64,000 nucleotides of DNA from Amphiura filiformis (taxonomy: Eukaryota > Echinodermata > Ophiuroidea > Amphilepidida > Amphiuridae): assembly GCF_039555335.1 (NCBI RefSeq), contig NC_092629.1:28854775-28918774 (forward strand), written 5' to 3'. Made by a program: the position numbers and the translations under genes. Under the pieces are notes generated by a model. That model made no database searches. It saw nothing but the letters and a program-made list of their open reading frames with translations, and was not told the DNA's origin. This document shows, one piece after another, positions 1-18,916 of this stretch (position 1 is its first letter; every line of letters starts with the position of its first letter).

Positions 1-607
1 CGTTATTTTTGCGATACACTTAAGTTTTAGAGCAATACCTTTAAAATGTTTTTTATCATTTGATATTAGTAACTTTGATTTTAAACTGTCAAAAAAAGGA
101 CATTCCACTTTAATTTGTTAGATCAAGAGTCAACTACAATGGCTAATAGTTACGGCAAAAAAGAACATGTTAAGCGTTTAATTGGTGCACCACGCTGCTC
201 TTTTTTTTAAGGCATTTTTGTTTTATTCACGTAGGATTTACAACCCATTTTTGGCAGGAGATAAAATTGTAAAATCTAAATGAGCTTAAATTTGGTGGAA
301 AACTAAAGATTTTTTTGAGAAAAACAGTTTTTGACTCAACATTTTGGTAAAAAGATGAAAATGTTATTTTTCTGAATATTTTTCAGTCAGAAGAAAATGT
401 AATTTAATTTAAATTCCACGATTCATTTCCTTCCAAAAATGTTTGTATATCTTAGGTAAATAATAAAAAGTGATGACGTTGGTTTCTGTGAGTGGATCAA
501 ATGAATTTCTGAGACTTAACACCGCAACCTTAAGGTTGCTTATTCTTTTTTCTTATAAGATATTCAAAAAGGAAAATAAAATAAAATAAAAAAAGCAAAA
601 CAAAACA
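1..607. other. AT-rich stretch, nothing recognised
   Basis: I see no coding signal, RNA gene or clear repeat here. Poly-A and poly-T runs are frequent. The reading frames at its right edge lie inside the repeat that starts near 608. Confidence 0.5.
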
Positions 608-1969
608 AACTAGACTTAGCTGTGGTCTAACCCACGAACACAGCCGTGTTGTGACCCCTAATGACCTTTGACCCCAAAATATATGAAAACGCCCATAGAC
701 ATTGGCTAATGTCAATGCATGGGTGCACGTGGCACCACTTTGCTATGTTACTTGTGGCAGAAGGGGAATTTTGAAGGTTTTTCGTCTCAGACCGGAAGTG
801 ACCCCTTAATGACATTTGACCCCAAATAAAAAATACCACATATGAATTGGGTAACCACAATTCATGTGTGAACATACCGTTACTGTCCTATGTTTTTCTT
901 ATCAAATAAAAAATGTTGAAGGTTTTTCGTTTTATACCGGAAGTGACCCCTTAATGACCTTTGACCTCAAACAAAAAAGTAAAACATATACATAAGGTAA
1001 ACATAATTCATGTGTGCACATACCGCCACTCTCCTATGTTTTTCTTAGCTTATAAATTTTTTTGAAGGAATTTGGTTTTATACCGGAAGTGACCCCTTAA
1101 TGACCTTTGACCTCAAATCTGTGTATGATTCATAGACACTGGGTAATAGCAATGCATGTGTGCAAGTTGTGTCACCGTCCTATGTAATTTGTGGGAGAAG
1201 TAGTATTTTGAAGGTATTTCGTTTTATACCGGAAGTGACCCCTTAATGACCTTTGACCTCAAACAAAAAAATACCACATATACATTAGGTAAACATAATT
1301 CATATGTGCACATACCGTCACTCTCCTATGTTTTTCTTAGCTAATAAAAAATTTTGAAGGAATTTGGTTTTATACCGGAAGTGACCCCTTAATGACCTTT
1401 GACCTCAAATCTGTGTATGATTCATAGACACTGGGTAATAGCAATGCATGTGTGCAAGTTGTGTCACCGTCCTATGTAATTTGTGGGAGAAGTAGTATTT
1501 TGAAGGTATTTAGTTTTATACCGGAAGTGACCCCTTAATGACCTTTGACCTCAAACAAAAAAATACCACATATACATTAGGTAAACATAATTCATATGTG
1601 CACATACCGTCACTCTCCTATGTTTTTCTTAGCTAATAAAAATTTTTGAAGGAATTTGGTTTTATACCGGAAGTGACCCCTTAATGACCTTTGACCTCAA
1701 ATCTGTGTATGATTTATAGACACTGGGTGATAACAATGCATGTGTGCAAGTGGCGTTACTGTCCTGCAAAATTTGTGGGAGAAGTAGCATTTTGAGTTGA
1801 AATCACGTTTTTGACCTCTGTGACCTCTACGTGACCTTTGACCCCACGAGTTTCATGTGACATGTAGGGGCATGATCAGTGATGGTTGTGACGAAGTTAG
1901 GTCAAAATCGGTGTAAGCATGTCAGTGCTAGAGCAAATGTAATGGTCGACAGAAGAAGAAGAAAGAAAG
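608..1969 (+). repeat. Long interspersed repeat, copy 1
   Basis: This is the first of two adjacent copies of one element. It opens with an AACTAGACTTAGCTGTGG-type sequence and closes with GAGCAAATGTAATGGTCG followed by a GAA-rich tail. The interior is a series of diverged subunits of roughly 100-300 bp, each carrying a line like GTGACCCCTTAATGACCTTT. The GAA-rich tail and fixed ends suggest a transposed unit rather than a simple satellite, but I see no coding capacity or RNA polymerase III promoter. Small reading frames at 530-875 are incidental. Confidence 0.75.
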
Positions 1970-3060
1970 AACTAGACTTAGCTGTGGTCTAAGACCACGA
2001 ACACAGCCGTGTTGTGACCCCTTAATGACCTTTGACCCCGAAATCTACGAAAAACCCACAGGCATTGCCTTAAGTCAATGCATGTGTACACATAGTATCA
2101 CTCTGTCATGTTATTTGTGACAGAAGGGACATTTTGAATGTTTTTTGGTCTTGGACCGGAAGTGATCCCTTAATGACCTTTGACCCCAAATAGAAAAATA
2201 TCACATATACATTAGGTAAACATAATTCATGTGTGCATATACCGTCACTCTCCTATGTTTTTCTTAGCTAATAAAAAATTTTGAAGGAATTTCGCTTTAT
2301 ACCGGAAGTGACCCCTTAATGACCTTAGACCTCAAACAAAAAAATACCACATATACATTAGGTAAACATAATTTATGTGTGCACATACCGTCACTCTCCT
2401 ATGTTTTTCTTAGCTAATAAAATTTTTTGAAGGAATTTGGTTTTATACCGGAAGTGACCCCTTAATGACCGTTGACCTCAAATCTGTGTATGATTTATAG
2501 ACACTGTGTAATAGCAATGCATGTGCGCAAGTTGCATCACCGTCCTATGTAATTTGTGGGAGAAGTAGCATTTTGAAGCTATTTCGTTTTATACCGGAAG
2601 TGACCCCTTAATGACCTTTGACCTCAAACAAAAAAAATACCACATATACATTGGATAGACACAATTCATGTGTGAACATACCGTCACTCTGCTATGTTTT
2701 TCTCCTATGTATAAAATTTTTTGAAGGAATTTGGATTTATACCGGAAGTGACCCCTTAATGACCTTTGACCTCAAATCTGTGTATGATTTATAGACACTG
2801 GGTAATAACAATTCATGTGTGCAAGTGGCGTTACTGTCCTGCGAAATTTGTGGTAGAAGTAGCATTTTGAGTTGAAATAACGTTTTTGACCTCTGTGACC
2901 CCTACATGACCTTTGACCCCACGAATTTCATGTGACATGTAGGGGCATGGTCAGTGATCATTGTGACCAAGTTAGGTCAAAATCGATGCATGCATGTAAA
3001 TGCTAGAGCAAATGTAATGGTCGGCAGAAGAAGAAGAAAGAAAGAAAGAAAGAAGAAAGA
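1970..3060 (+). repeat. Long interspersed repeat, copy 2
   Basis: This copy starts directly after the GAA-rich tail of copy 1 with the same opening sequence. It contains the same TGACCCCTTAATGACC subunits and ends with the same GAGCAAATGTAATGGTCG block and GAA/GAAA tail. Near its start is an inverted repeat, GTGGTCTAAGACCAC, at about 1984-1998. It is shorter than copy 1 because it has fewer internal subunits. Confidence 0.75.
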
Positions 3061-3165
3061 AGATCCTGTAAGAAAAAAGACACAGCCGTGACTAATGTCA
3101 CGGCTGTGTAAAGAAAGAACCTGTAAGAAAAAAGACACAGCCGTGACTAATGTCACGGCTGTGTA
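3061..3165 (+). repeat. Two tandem hairpins of 13-bp stem
   Basis: A unit of about 55 bp is present twice. Each unit contains ACACAGCCGTGAC, a TAAT loop and the perfect complement. The stems are at 3080-3092/3097-3109 and 3135-3147/3152-3164. The motif ACACAGCCGTG also occurs near the start of the adjacent long repeats, so the hairpins probably derive from that family. Confidence 0.8.
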
Positions 3166-3264
3166 AAAACACTCATAGAGTTTACAACAATAAACAGCTT
3201 CTGCTGTTAGGCCTCATTTTCTCTGAAACGCTAAACGTGTTTATTTTTCTGCTTAACTGATTTA

Positions 3265-3346
3265 ATTCTTGAATGTTTTGGATGTTCCTTTCAAGCGACA
3301 TCCTGCAGGATGTCGCTTGAAAGGAACATCCAAAACATTCAAGAAT
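3265..3346. repeat. Perfect 82-bp palindrome, no spacer
   Basis: Two 41-base arms are exactly complementary, with the centre between 3305 and 3306 in CCTGCAGG. The match stops at 3264/3347. There is no loop, so it would extrude as a cruciform or a fully paired hairpin. Confidence 0.95.
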
Positions 3347-4675
3347 ATGGTTACTTTGATTATCGTGATTATGTAAGTTAATCTAAGTAATTTGGAGATA
3401 CTGTGGCAAGAATATAATTTTTAAGTTTGTTTAGTTACATAATAATACCAGGAAGGGTGAATCTGTTTTTTTGTTTGTTATTTTGTTGACATGGATGTCT
3501 ATTTTGTAAGGACTATAAGACCTATACGACTTATAAAAGTGACTTCATTGAATGTTCAAATTTAGAGAGCATTTTCGATAGAGTAGGCCCTATGTGATGA
3601 TTTTATTTAAAATAAATAAACAAAACAGACGTACATACTCCCTTCCCGGGGCCAAGCCAAACATTACGGAAAAAAGCTTGTATCACCCGTTGTACTGTAA
3701 AGTTTTTGTGGGGACGGTTATTTTTAAAAATCGTAAAGGTAGCGAGCTTACCCGAAACGTGCTTTTGCGCTTCACTTCTGGACGAAAATTTTGCCGTTTC
3801 GATGTTTTTTAAAAACGCCAAAGGTAGCGATCGTACCCGACATGCTTTTACACGTAAAAACAATGACGCACTACAACTTGCAAGAACCATTGACTTGTAT
3901 TGTTCGGGTACGCTGGCTATCCTATGGTTAAAACAATAATAAAAGTGTCTGATTTGAATTAATATCTTATATCTTGGTTTGGAACGTGTGGTTTGTTCGT
4001 GTGAAATTTTTTTTCGGCTGAAATCGGCTGAGAATTGAGCATTTAAGTTTATCATCAGAAGTGTCGATTTTACCCGAAAACAATGCAACCGATATCCACA
4101 GAGGGCCTCCTGCATTTCTGATATCGAAAATACCCGACGGGTAGTGAAAATACCCGAAAAAGCAGCTAAGAAGTTTATCAGTTTTTTGAAAACTTAGGGG
4201 GTTGAAATTATATTTTAACCAATCAAGTGAGTTCATTGCCTTTCCAGTATCCCTATCAAGCATAAAATATGTGTATTGTTGCCCTGTGAAGTTTACTCAC
4301 ATGGAATGAAGTTCAGCACCTTTGCGGACAAGCGAAGATACCCGATTTCACCCTATAATAAGTCGTGGGTGTTACAAATCACAAAACGTCTTTACATATT
4401 ATTGGTTAAAGTTTGTTACACGTGAGGTGATTGGTTGTTTGTGATATCTTACTCTGTAATTCGTCAATTTAAAAATTCCGCATCATTCTTACACGTATAA
4501 GATGCAACTTTACACGTGTAACCTTACACGTTTATCTTGCGCGTTTTTTGGACTACTTGGCCATTCATAATATCACATGCGTCTCGCATATGACATACTC
4601 ATATTCACAAAAATGCTGAAGATTTAAGCTAAGAGAAATTATCAATGATCTGAATAGGAAAGTAACCAAGTGGGA
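3347..4675. other. Unassigned intergenic stretch
   Basis: Reading frames of up to 170 codons occur at 3603-4263 on the minus strand, but I recognise no domain in them. The short motif TACCCGA recurs several times between 3740 and 4340, and ACACGT recurs at 4490-4530. I assign no gene. Confidence 0.4.
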
Positions 4676-4884
4676 CTGAAGATCAACATTAAACAGACAC
4701 AAGCCATGTTCAACCAGCTCCCCAATGAACAGCTGGTCATGGTAAGAATCACATAAATAAAAACGGTGACCAGTAATTATAGACATGACCCACATGGTTT
4801 TCAACAAAATATGTCCTACCAGCTATGACGTATGGGGCTGAAACATGGCCATTTAATATAAAGATAGCACAGAAATGGAAAACG
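4676..4884 (+). pseudogene. RTE-like reverse transcriptase fragment
   Basis: Two blocks in different frames resemble the C-terminal part of a non-LTR (RTE/CR1-type) reverse transcriptase. The first (4676-4753) reads LKINIKQTQAMFNQL, like the conserved region after the catalytic palm motifs. The second (4813-4884) reads VLPAMTYGAETW, matching the VLPxMTYGxETW signature of these proteins. About 60 bases and a frameshift separate them, so the usual sequence between the blocks is mostly lost. It is a dead fragment. The fragment at 7690 could come from the same original insertion. Confidence 0.6.
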
Positions 4885-7689
4885 GTACACCATATTTTAT
4901 TTATTTTATTTTATCATTAGATCTTGTTTGCCTGGGGTAAAAAGCTCAGTGATCAATACTGTTTTCCAGTTTGGCCCAGTGGTCAAATAAAATCCATTAA
5001 AATACATAGGAAGATAAAAAAGAATTGCATACCATAATAAAAATTCCTTTAAAAAAGGAATGGGGCGCCCAATGTGGGCTGGACGGGATATGGTGAATTC
5101 CATGGTGATTAGATTTGGTATTATAATGATTTTTTTAGGGAAGAGTAGAAGATGATCAAATACGAGAGAAATGCTTCATGGAATGAAGCTTTCGTGTCAA
5201 TTTGCGATTATGTGGGGTGGGAGTTCTGTTTTGGGGGCCTATTGTAGTGAGGATATTGCTTTGATATTGAATATTGTTGAATTTCGTTATGCAGGGCCTA
5301 GGGTATATGATGGATAGTATAGAAGACACAAATAAGTAAGCTTCCCCCTAGTCATCTATACACTCATTGTCACACGTCTAGAAACAATCCTGAAATGTTG
5401 AAAACCTGGGGTCGGCGCACTCATGCCAGTTTATCCTAAGGTATACTCTGTGTCTTTTGTAGCCAACCCTGTGGCTAAGAGAGGCTAGGAAATACTTAAA
5501 GTAATACAAAAAAATCATACCCTCCTTTCATATCAAACAATTCCAAGAAATTGACAGGCCTGTTAAATCAAGGGTAAGATCGATCGTTATTCTTCATGAA
5601 ACGGGCACAGCCCATTTTTATGTTATTAATTCTGCTAAAAATTAATTAATAAATAACAAAATTACGTCATAATTATGACTTTAAGTCGGCCATAGAACTC
5701 TATTTTAAACGGACAAAATAGCCATTGGGGTTTCTTTCACTTTACCTTGCTAGGAACCCTTCCCAGCAGTTAGGCATATTACAATAAATATTATTTCATT
5801 CAGCATTTTGGGTAAACACTAACAAAATGACGTACGCCTAAATCGTACATTACCCGGGTGAACAATGGTGAACCATGAGTCAAAAGTCGCCTAATTGGGC
5901 TACCATATCGCGGGGTTGGCAACTCTGGTTGCAAATACACTGACCTTCAACACAGTCATGTCTTCTGAATTTATTCCTTTCTCTGCTGACCAGAATTGTT
6001 AATGTTTTTTATCAGAGATAGTCACCACAAAGATACTGAGCTGTGTTCTAATATCTTTTGGTCACAATCAGTTAGCAGTCAAGCACATAAACCAATTAGT
6101 GATTTCATGATTGGTCAGTGGTTGTTTTGTTTGGTTTAAGGATTAGGTGTGCAAAGGTCACTATGGACCACAATGGCCTCATTCCAGTGGCATATTATCA
6201 ATAACCTCAATAAAACAATCATAGTGCAAAATTTGACCTTAAGTTGCAGAGTATGAGTTTTTGTACTCACATTTTCAATGGTCATTCAATGAATGCCCAA
6301 ATGTATTGGGGTTAAAGAACTGTGCCCTGATAGATGAGCATGTTGTAGATTCGTCACACTGTAAACAACTAGTTCATGTGCAAACATGTTCAAAACATAC
6401 ATAATTAGAATGGTCAAATGTCACCGTCTATCGGGTTCTAAGAGGCGGTAAACTGGTTTAAACCATACCTGACCATACAAAGGTCACGGTTTATTTGGCG
6501 TTTTTATAAGTCCATTAATTTTGTATTTTAAACAAAGAATATACGCACACCATTTTATTCCGTGTATATCAGAAAACAATAATAAAATAAAATCCAAGCA
6601 TATTGTGGTTTTATTTCTGAGCTGGGCATAATTTTAGCAAAACAATTGCGGAGTAAATCTAGCAAGAGTGAAATTAGAAGCTTTTCACAAAGTCAAGCCT
6701 ATAGGTGCGCCCTCCGTAGAGGGCGCCCCAAAATGAACACCATTAAATAATCACACCATAAAATACTAAAATATCACACCTGTGCTGGCCAGTTGCAGTG
6801 AGGCAGTATTCGCGGGCCACAACGTCATCATCCCTATATCTTCGTGTCAAAAATTGCCGTGATAGTACGATGAATCCTCTCGTTTTTCAACAGCTACGCA
6901 TGGCGATTTTGTTCGAGATAGGCCGAGCGACTGAGGCTAAGCATACCATTTTACACACGATATGAGATTCCACAGAGCCTGCCACACAGTTTCTATTCTA
7001 TGTTTTTACGATTTGCGCATGATCAGTATCCCATATGATATTTCTATTACAAGAAAATTTGATTTGTTGTCAGGTAAATCCCAGGTTTTATTTTTAATAC
7101 ACTAACTGGGAATTAAATACACTAATGAGCGGACCGGTATTTTGCTGTGGATATATTTTACTGCATTTTATAAGTAACGATTTTGATCTTCAAAATAAAA
7201 ATTGTGATATATTCAACTGTTTGAGAATTCCAATTCTATAAAGGAACACATGTATTAGAAAATTAAATCACAAGTCATACAATACACACTATGCCACTTT
7301 CTTTATCTGCGTCAATAATAGAATATCGATTTCAATCGAATTGAATACATCGCTCCATTTTGAGTATGTAGTTCACCACTGAGCTATCCAGCGATCGATT
7401 GCTAGCCAATCAGATAGAACTCCTTTTCTTTCGTTCGGTGAAATACCACTCGCGTCGCTCACAAACGGAGTATTTAAAAGTTTATATTTATAATATAGGG
7501 TGTCGACACTGTGCGGGCTAAAGGGTCCATATGTGGAGTCCGAGGAGCAGAACGGCGACTCAGGGCCCTTGAAGGAAGTGAGCAAGCAGTCAAAACAATC
7601 AACTGGATACTAAAAGCAGCACACAGAAGGGCTCTCCATCAGGTACTGCCGCGCACACAGCACTCAGCAACACATAGGACATGAAGACC
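4885..7689. other. Unassigned intergenic stretch
   Basis: No gene or transposon is recognised. A small GC-rich hairpin lies at 6707-6726 (8-bp stem GCGCCCTC, loop CGTA). Short reading frames here show no domain. Confidence 0.4.
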
Positions 7690-8010
7690 ACATAGCATGG
7701 AAATATACATGCTGGGCTTTAGCAAAAGGGACACAAAAAAGTTACACGGATCAGTAGCCAAACAGAAATCACAGATAATAAGGAGGAAGGAATGGCATTG
7801 GGCTGCCCATCTTGTGAATTGCAAGAGCAACCGACAAAAACGTCAAAGAATGGAAGCATTGACTGGACTCAAGACACCAAGGCAGACAGACAGTCAGATG
7901 GAGGAATGAGTTATCAAGTTTCAGGTGGATCAGGTGGATGGCAAAAACAAATGGCAGGAATCATTGGTACCAACCTGGGGAGGTTTTCTCCCTGCAGTGG
8001 GCTGGATACG
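7690..8010 (+). pseudogene. RTE-like retrotransposon 3' fragment
   Basis: The translation around 7697-7905 contains MLGFSKRDTKK and then RRKEWHWAAHLV. These match the end of RTE-type non-LTR polyproteins (consensus MLGixxRDrkr ... KWxWAGHvaR). After a stop, a further stretch keeps tryptophan-rich similarity to the usual C-terminal tail. Stops and lost residues show it is inactive. It lies just downstream of the 3'-most exon found for the YWTD gene. Confidence 0.6.
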
Positions 8011-8098
8011 ATTGAGGATGGCAGAACAATGAAAACACTAACTGCCCTTTAGAAGCGGTAGCGTTATTTTAACCTCTCTGTGTGATCACGTGACTTAC

Positions 8099-14167
<6,069 letters not shown>

Positions 14168-14169
14168 TG

Positions 14170-14734
14170 CTTAATTGTTGTCAAAATGTTGTTTAATCAG
14201 CAGAAGATGAAAAAGTATACGTCACTCTTTGATGTCTCTCAGAGAATACCGGGAGAGAATATTCCAAAATATCAAACACTAGCTATGTTGACGCGATCAT
14301 GGGCGGGGTTTGATTGTTATATTACCATGGCAACTCGTAGGTCTTATTATATCTCACTAAATCATTTGCAACGTAACCTTTATCCAGTTATGCTTGATCG
14401 AAAATGCTTTTTCGCTACGGATGATGGTTTCATTGCAATGTTCCAGCTTAAATTATTAACGTTAGATGCTACCTCGTTAAGGTAAGTGGATACCGAACTT
14501 GTGAAATAACCAAATAGTGCAAATATCATAATTTTGAGTTATTTCCAGATTAGAATACTTTAGAAATTTACTTCTTATCACTCAGAACGATGGTTGAAAA
14601 TTCTTTTGTTATGCATACAGTCAGCTACCTGCACAACGGATTCTTTTGTTCTGCAAGGCTCACTCAGTCATTTAATGAGGCAATACAAACGATCGAAATT
14701 GGTGTTGAAATGAGCAAAATTTTGAGTTACACCT
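14170..14734. other. Unassigned stretch upstream of the YWTD gene
   Basis: This should include the promoter of the minus-strand YWTD gene, whose start codon is at 14167. I cannot point to a clear TATA box or initiator. A 99-codon plus-strand frame at 14186-14485 has no recognised domain. Confidence 0.4.
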
Positions 14735-17006
14735 TTTCAGTGTAAAAATGTTTTTTCTCAGCCAAATGAAAAGCAATAATTTTAATTTTTTCAGTAAATG
14801 GCTGGAAAAACAATAATGCTTGATACTGATTTTTTGTTTTAAATCCTGGTGTTAAACTTAGGCCTGAAATTCAGTCATTTAGTGTAAGATATTCGATTTT
14901 TATAGGCTTCAGCTCGGCCCGCGAGCTTTTTCTTGGATCAACCTTTTAGCTTTTCAAAGTAATATAGTTCGCTAATGAAGGATTTTCCCCAACTTTCTAA
15001 AGCACATCACCGTGAGCTATATATCATAGTTTTGTCAGAATTTCCGTTTTGATTTCACCATCTTTCACTGTCGGCTGACAAAATTTCTAAATCAACACGT
15101 GAAATCTAGCATTGTGGATCGATATCCCTGGGTTTAATAGGAATACCGGCATGGCTATAGTGTTGCCAGAACTTCAATATAGCAAAGAAATTCCCAGACC
15201 TATAGCGCTCCTACTGATCATGTTTAACCAGAACACCCAATTGGGGATTTAATCGCTGGTCGGGCAATTGGCTTTCAATGAAAAATTGACCTGGATAACA
15301 ACAAAGGAAATATCGACTATTTCAGCTGGTTGCTCTCGAGATAAAAGTACTCACCATTGCCTACTTTTACTTAGTTTGACATTTTCGGAGACTGAATGGA
15401 AAAAGGGTAAAACAAAAACGGAAATTGTGACAAAACTATAACATATAGACCCACACGATGTGCTTTACAGAGGTGGGAAATATCTTTCTTTAGCAAACTA
15501 TGTTAGTTTGAGACACTAAAACATGAATTCCGTAAAAAGCTCGCAGGCGAATTCAAGGCCTATAAAAATCAAAAATATCACACTAAAAGACACAATTTGA
15601 TGCTTAATTTTAACACCAGGATTTAAAAAAAAATGTATATCAAGCACCAAGTTTTTAACTGACATTACTGAAGAAAAAAAAAAAATATTGCTTTATATTT
15701 GACCGAGAAAATTAATTTCATAGCAAAAGGTGTATCTCTGAATTGTGCTGATTTTTACATGTATCGATCGACTTTTAGCGCGACTAAGCATTTCTAAAGA
15801 ATTGGTTGTCCAGGCGGCAGACTGCATAGTCGCGCTAAAAGTCGATCATCACAATTCAGAGATACACCTTTTTGCTATAAAATTAATTTTCTCGGTCAAA
15901 TATGAAGCAATATTTTTTTTCTTCAGTAATGTCAGTTTAAAACATAGTGCTTGGATATACATTTTTTTTAAAATCCTGGCGTTAAAATTAGGCATGAAAT
16001 TGTGTCGTTTAGTGTAAGATTTTTGATTTTTATAGGCCTTACATCCGTCCGTGAGCTTTTTTCGGAATTAATTTTTTAGCGTTTCAAACTAATATAATTC
16101 GCTAAAGAAAGATATGTCCCAACTCTGTAAAGCACATCGTGTGGGTCTATCTATTATAGTTTTGTCAGAATTTCCGTTTTGATTTCACCTTTTGTCACGT
16201 CATGCTCCTAAAATGTCAAACTCAGTACTTTATCTCGAAAGCAAGTAGCAGAAATAGTCGATAATTCCATTGTTCTAATCCAGGTCCCATTTGGGTGCTT
16301 TGGTAAATTAACGTGAATTTTGTATATTTGCTTCCGTGATCATGGTGATAGCCTGCAATGGCAAATTACATGGTTTCCGTGATTATGTCGACCATTTGTC
16401 TGTTTATTTGTTTGTTTGTTTACCTAGGTTAGTCCGTATTAAGAGACGCACGCTTGAGGTCCATGGGAAAATCCACTGTCCAAACCTAGAAAAATTTGCG
16501 TGTTATTATAGGGGATTTTAATTTTCTGTCCCTCCTATCTCCATATGAATTTTTGAATGCAAACATAAAAACAATCAATTTACAAAGATTGTTTTTAAGC
16601 TGGCGTTTAAATAACAAAAATCTGGGGATGTTACGAAGGTTATTTGGAAGTGTGTTCCAAACAGTTTGCTTGATAAAACATACAGCGTAATATTTATGTT
16701 TTGTAAATGAAAGTTTTGTTCAAAATATTGCCCAATTGCATGTAAGATTGTTGATTTTTTTTACCAAATGTTGGGCAAAGTTGTTTTGAGAAGCAAATTT
16801 CAACATATTGGTCCGATGCTAACGGGGATGATGAAATCAAATAATTAATCACGCACGTGATGAAAGATCCTCATCGCGCTATATAGGCCTGGGAATTTCT
16901 TTGCTATATTGAAGTTCTGGCAACACTGTAACCAGGCCAGTCTTTCTACGGCACCCAGAGATATCGATCTACAATGCTAGTATAGCCTCAGATTTCACGC
17001 GTTGAT
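14735..17006. repeat. Large inverted repeat with an extra direct copy
   Basis: The arms run from about 15091-15786 and 15827-17006, centred near 15806. The best-matched inner part is GATCGACTTTTAGCGCGACT at 15766-15785 against its complement at 15828-15847. The right arm is interrupted by about 580 bp of unrelated DNA (about 16303-16885), and the arm resumes at 16886-17006, which complements 15091-15210. A third copy of the arm interior lies at 14735-15067, in the orientation of the right arm. There is no coding capacity, which suggests a foldback-type element that has been rearranged. Confidence 0.75.
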
Positions 17007-18102
17007 TTTGAGGTCTGAAACAACAACACTTTTGTAAAACGTACATAACTCATCAACAACAATAAAGTTTGCAAAGTATACGATTTGTAGAATGAACTTT
17101 TGCAAAGCATCAAGGTGTTATTTTTCAATAATATATTGATCTAGATAATGAAAATCAATTTTTAGGTTGCTTCGACCAACAATACCTCGTCTACCCTTAA
17201 GCGACAATAGGCTGTTGGTGCAGTAACAAATGAGAAGTTCGGGTTCCAATAAATTTGAGCAAGAAACCCAATCGATATTTCTGAAGTTGCCGTTCCAGTC
17301 TAAGTAAATTCTCAAACTTACGTTACCGCACGGTTGTTTGATAACAAGTAAAAATACGTCATCTTTAAGAAAAGGTGAACACTGATGGCGCTATTTATCT
17401 TAAATCGTGTTTTCATCTTTAAAAGGTATAGACACTTGAATTAAAATACCAGAAAAAGTTTAAAAAATAGCAAAGAATTTTTAAATAAACTCCTTATCAT
17501 GAAATGTTAACAATAACTTATATTATTTGGCTAAATTAAATTAAAAATTATATAGCGCCCTCAATTTTAACACAGATTTATAGAATAAAAATACCACAAA
17601 AAGCAGAAAATGATAAGCAAGTTGGAAAAGAAACGACAATCTATGTTTAAAAGAGCTAGAAATATATGTTCTTATTAATGTAATTGTTGTTGGTATTGTC
17701 CAGGTCTGGAATTGAACATTGTATAATGTTCTGTTAGAAAATATAACGAATGATAACATCACATCGTGACCGTAGAAACTACTTGAAATATTTATGGTCT
17801 ACATGGTAAAAGTCAAAACTAATACCATTTTTTAATTTTTTTAAATTTTTTTTATTGGTTAAAGCAGTAGGCCTATATATTAATGCTTAAGCAGCGCTCA
17901 GTGATAATGCTTAATCGATTATGCTCAAGGTTTTTGCATTACACTTTTCTTGAAGACGACATCTTTACACATTCGATTAAAATATTTATGATAGTCGCTT
18001 TTTATTGCTTTGAATTCATTTACATTGATAGATTGATGATTGAGAATAGTTATTTAATTTCATTAATGCGCTTATGTTTCATTTTATACCACGCGACTTA
18101 GG
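17007..18102. other. AT-rich stretch, nothing recognised
   Basis: Very AT-rich, with only short frames that show no domain. Confidence 0.45.
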
Positions 18103-18297
18103 GACGCACCATAAGATTCTCGGGAGGGGGTGGGGAGGGGGGGGGGTGAGGTGGGATGTAGGAAGTTGGGGTCGGGGGAATTTTTTTTTGATTTCATGCA
18201 TTTATATACAGTGAGGTGGGGAAAGTTTTTCTTCTTAGTGTTGGTGGGGAAAGTTTTTTTTGCTCCTACCCCTGAGAATCTAATGATGCGTCCTTTA
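18103..18297. mobile_element. Miniature inverted-repeat element, GGACGCACCAT family
   Basis: The left end reads GGACGCACCATAAGATTCTC followed by G-rich sequence. The right end is the imperfect complement (GAGAATCTAATGATGCGTCC) after C-rich sequence. The size is about 195 bp. The interior has poly-G and poly-T runs and no gene. I could not identify a clear target duplication. Confidence 0.65.
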
Positions 18298-18311
18298 TTT
18301 ACAGATCTATA

Positions 18312-18463
18312 AGATGGCACATGACCTTTGGATAAGTACACCGTTCCCGAGGGGAGATTAATATCAAGTGGTATAAAGCGTTTAGAAAATGTGTGGTAGC
18401 TTTATGTTGCTACAACGAATATACGTGGAAAATGGACAGGGTCATGTGCCATCTTATACTGAA
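18312..18463. mobile_element. 150-bp element with TATAAGATGGCACATGACC ends
   Basis: The terminal inverted repeats are exact over 19 bp (TATAAGATGGCACATGACC and its complement), with about 110 bp of AT-rich interior. It looks like a small non-autonomous DNA transposon. No target duplication is evident. Confidence 0.7.
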
Positions 18464-18916
18464 TACACTATAAGACCTTACTTAAAACAAGTAAGTCAAG
18501 AAGTGAAAAGGTGACATTTTTTATTAAACATTGAAAGCAAGCTCTTCCCTGGCCGCCGCAATGAGAAGGGTGTTCCACGTGGAGCTGCAACTAAAAAAGA
18601 ATTATCCCCGATAAACGCTGGTCATTTCCATCCATATATAGTTCAGGTGACTATCACCGACGTGGCCAACGAATAGTTTTTTTATTAGTTTGTTTATTTG
18701 CTTGTTCCAATTAAATAAGGGGATGAGAAATCGTTTCTTTATGCTCTCTTTTATTTAATTAAAAATTAAAAATGAATGAATCTACATTATGAAAGACACA
18801 AAAAGTCAACACGAATCTTTATCTGTTCTGTATTTTATATACTAATAACCCCTAACGCTTTACAAGAAATACGAACATGTTATAACATGTCTACCAAGCA
18901 AACTTCAACAGAAAGC

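Noticed and set aside
3603-4115. 170-codon minus-strand frame
   Set aside because: No domain, no start context, and it overlaps other open frames. It is treated as chance.
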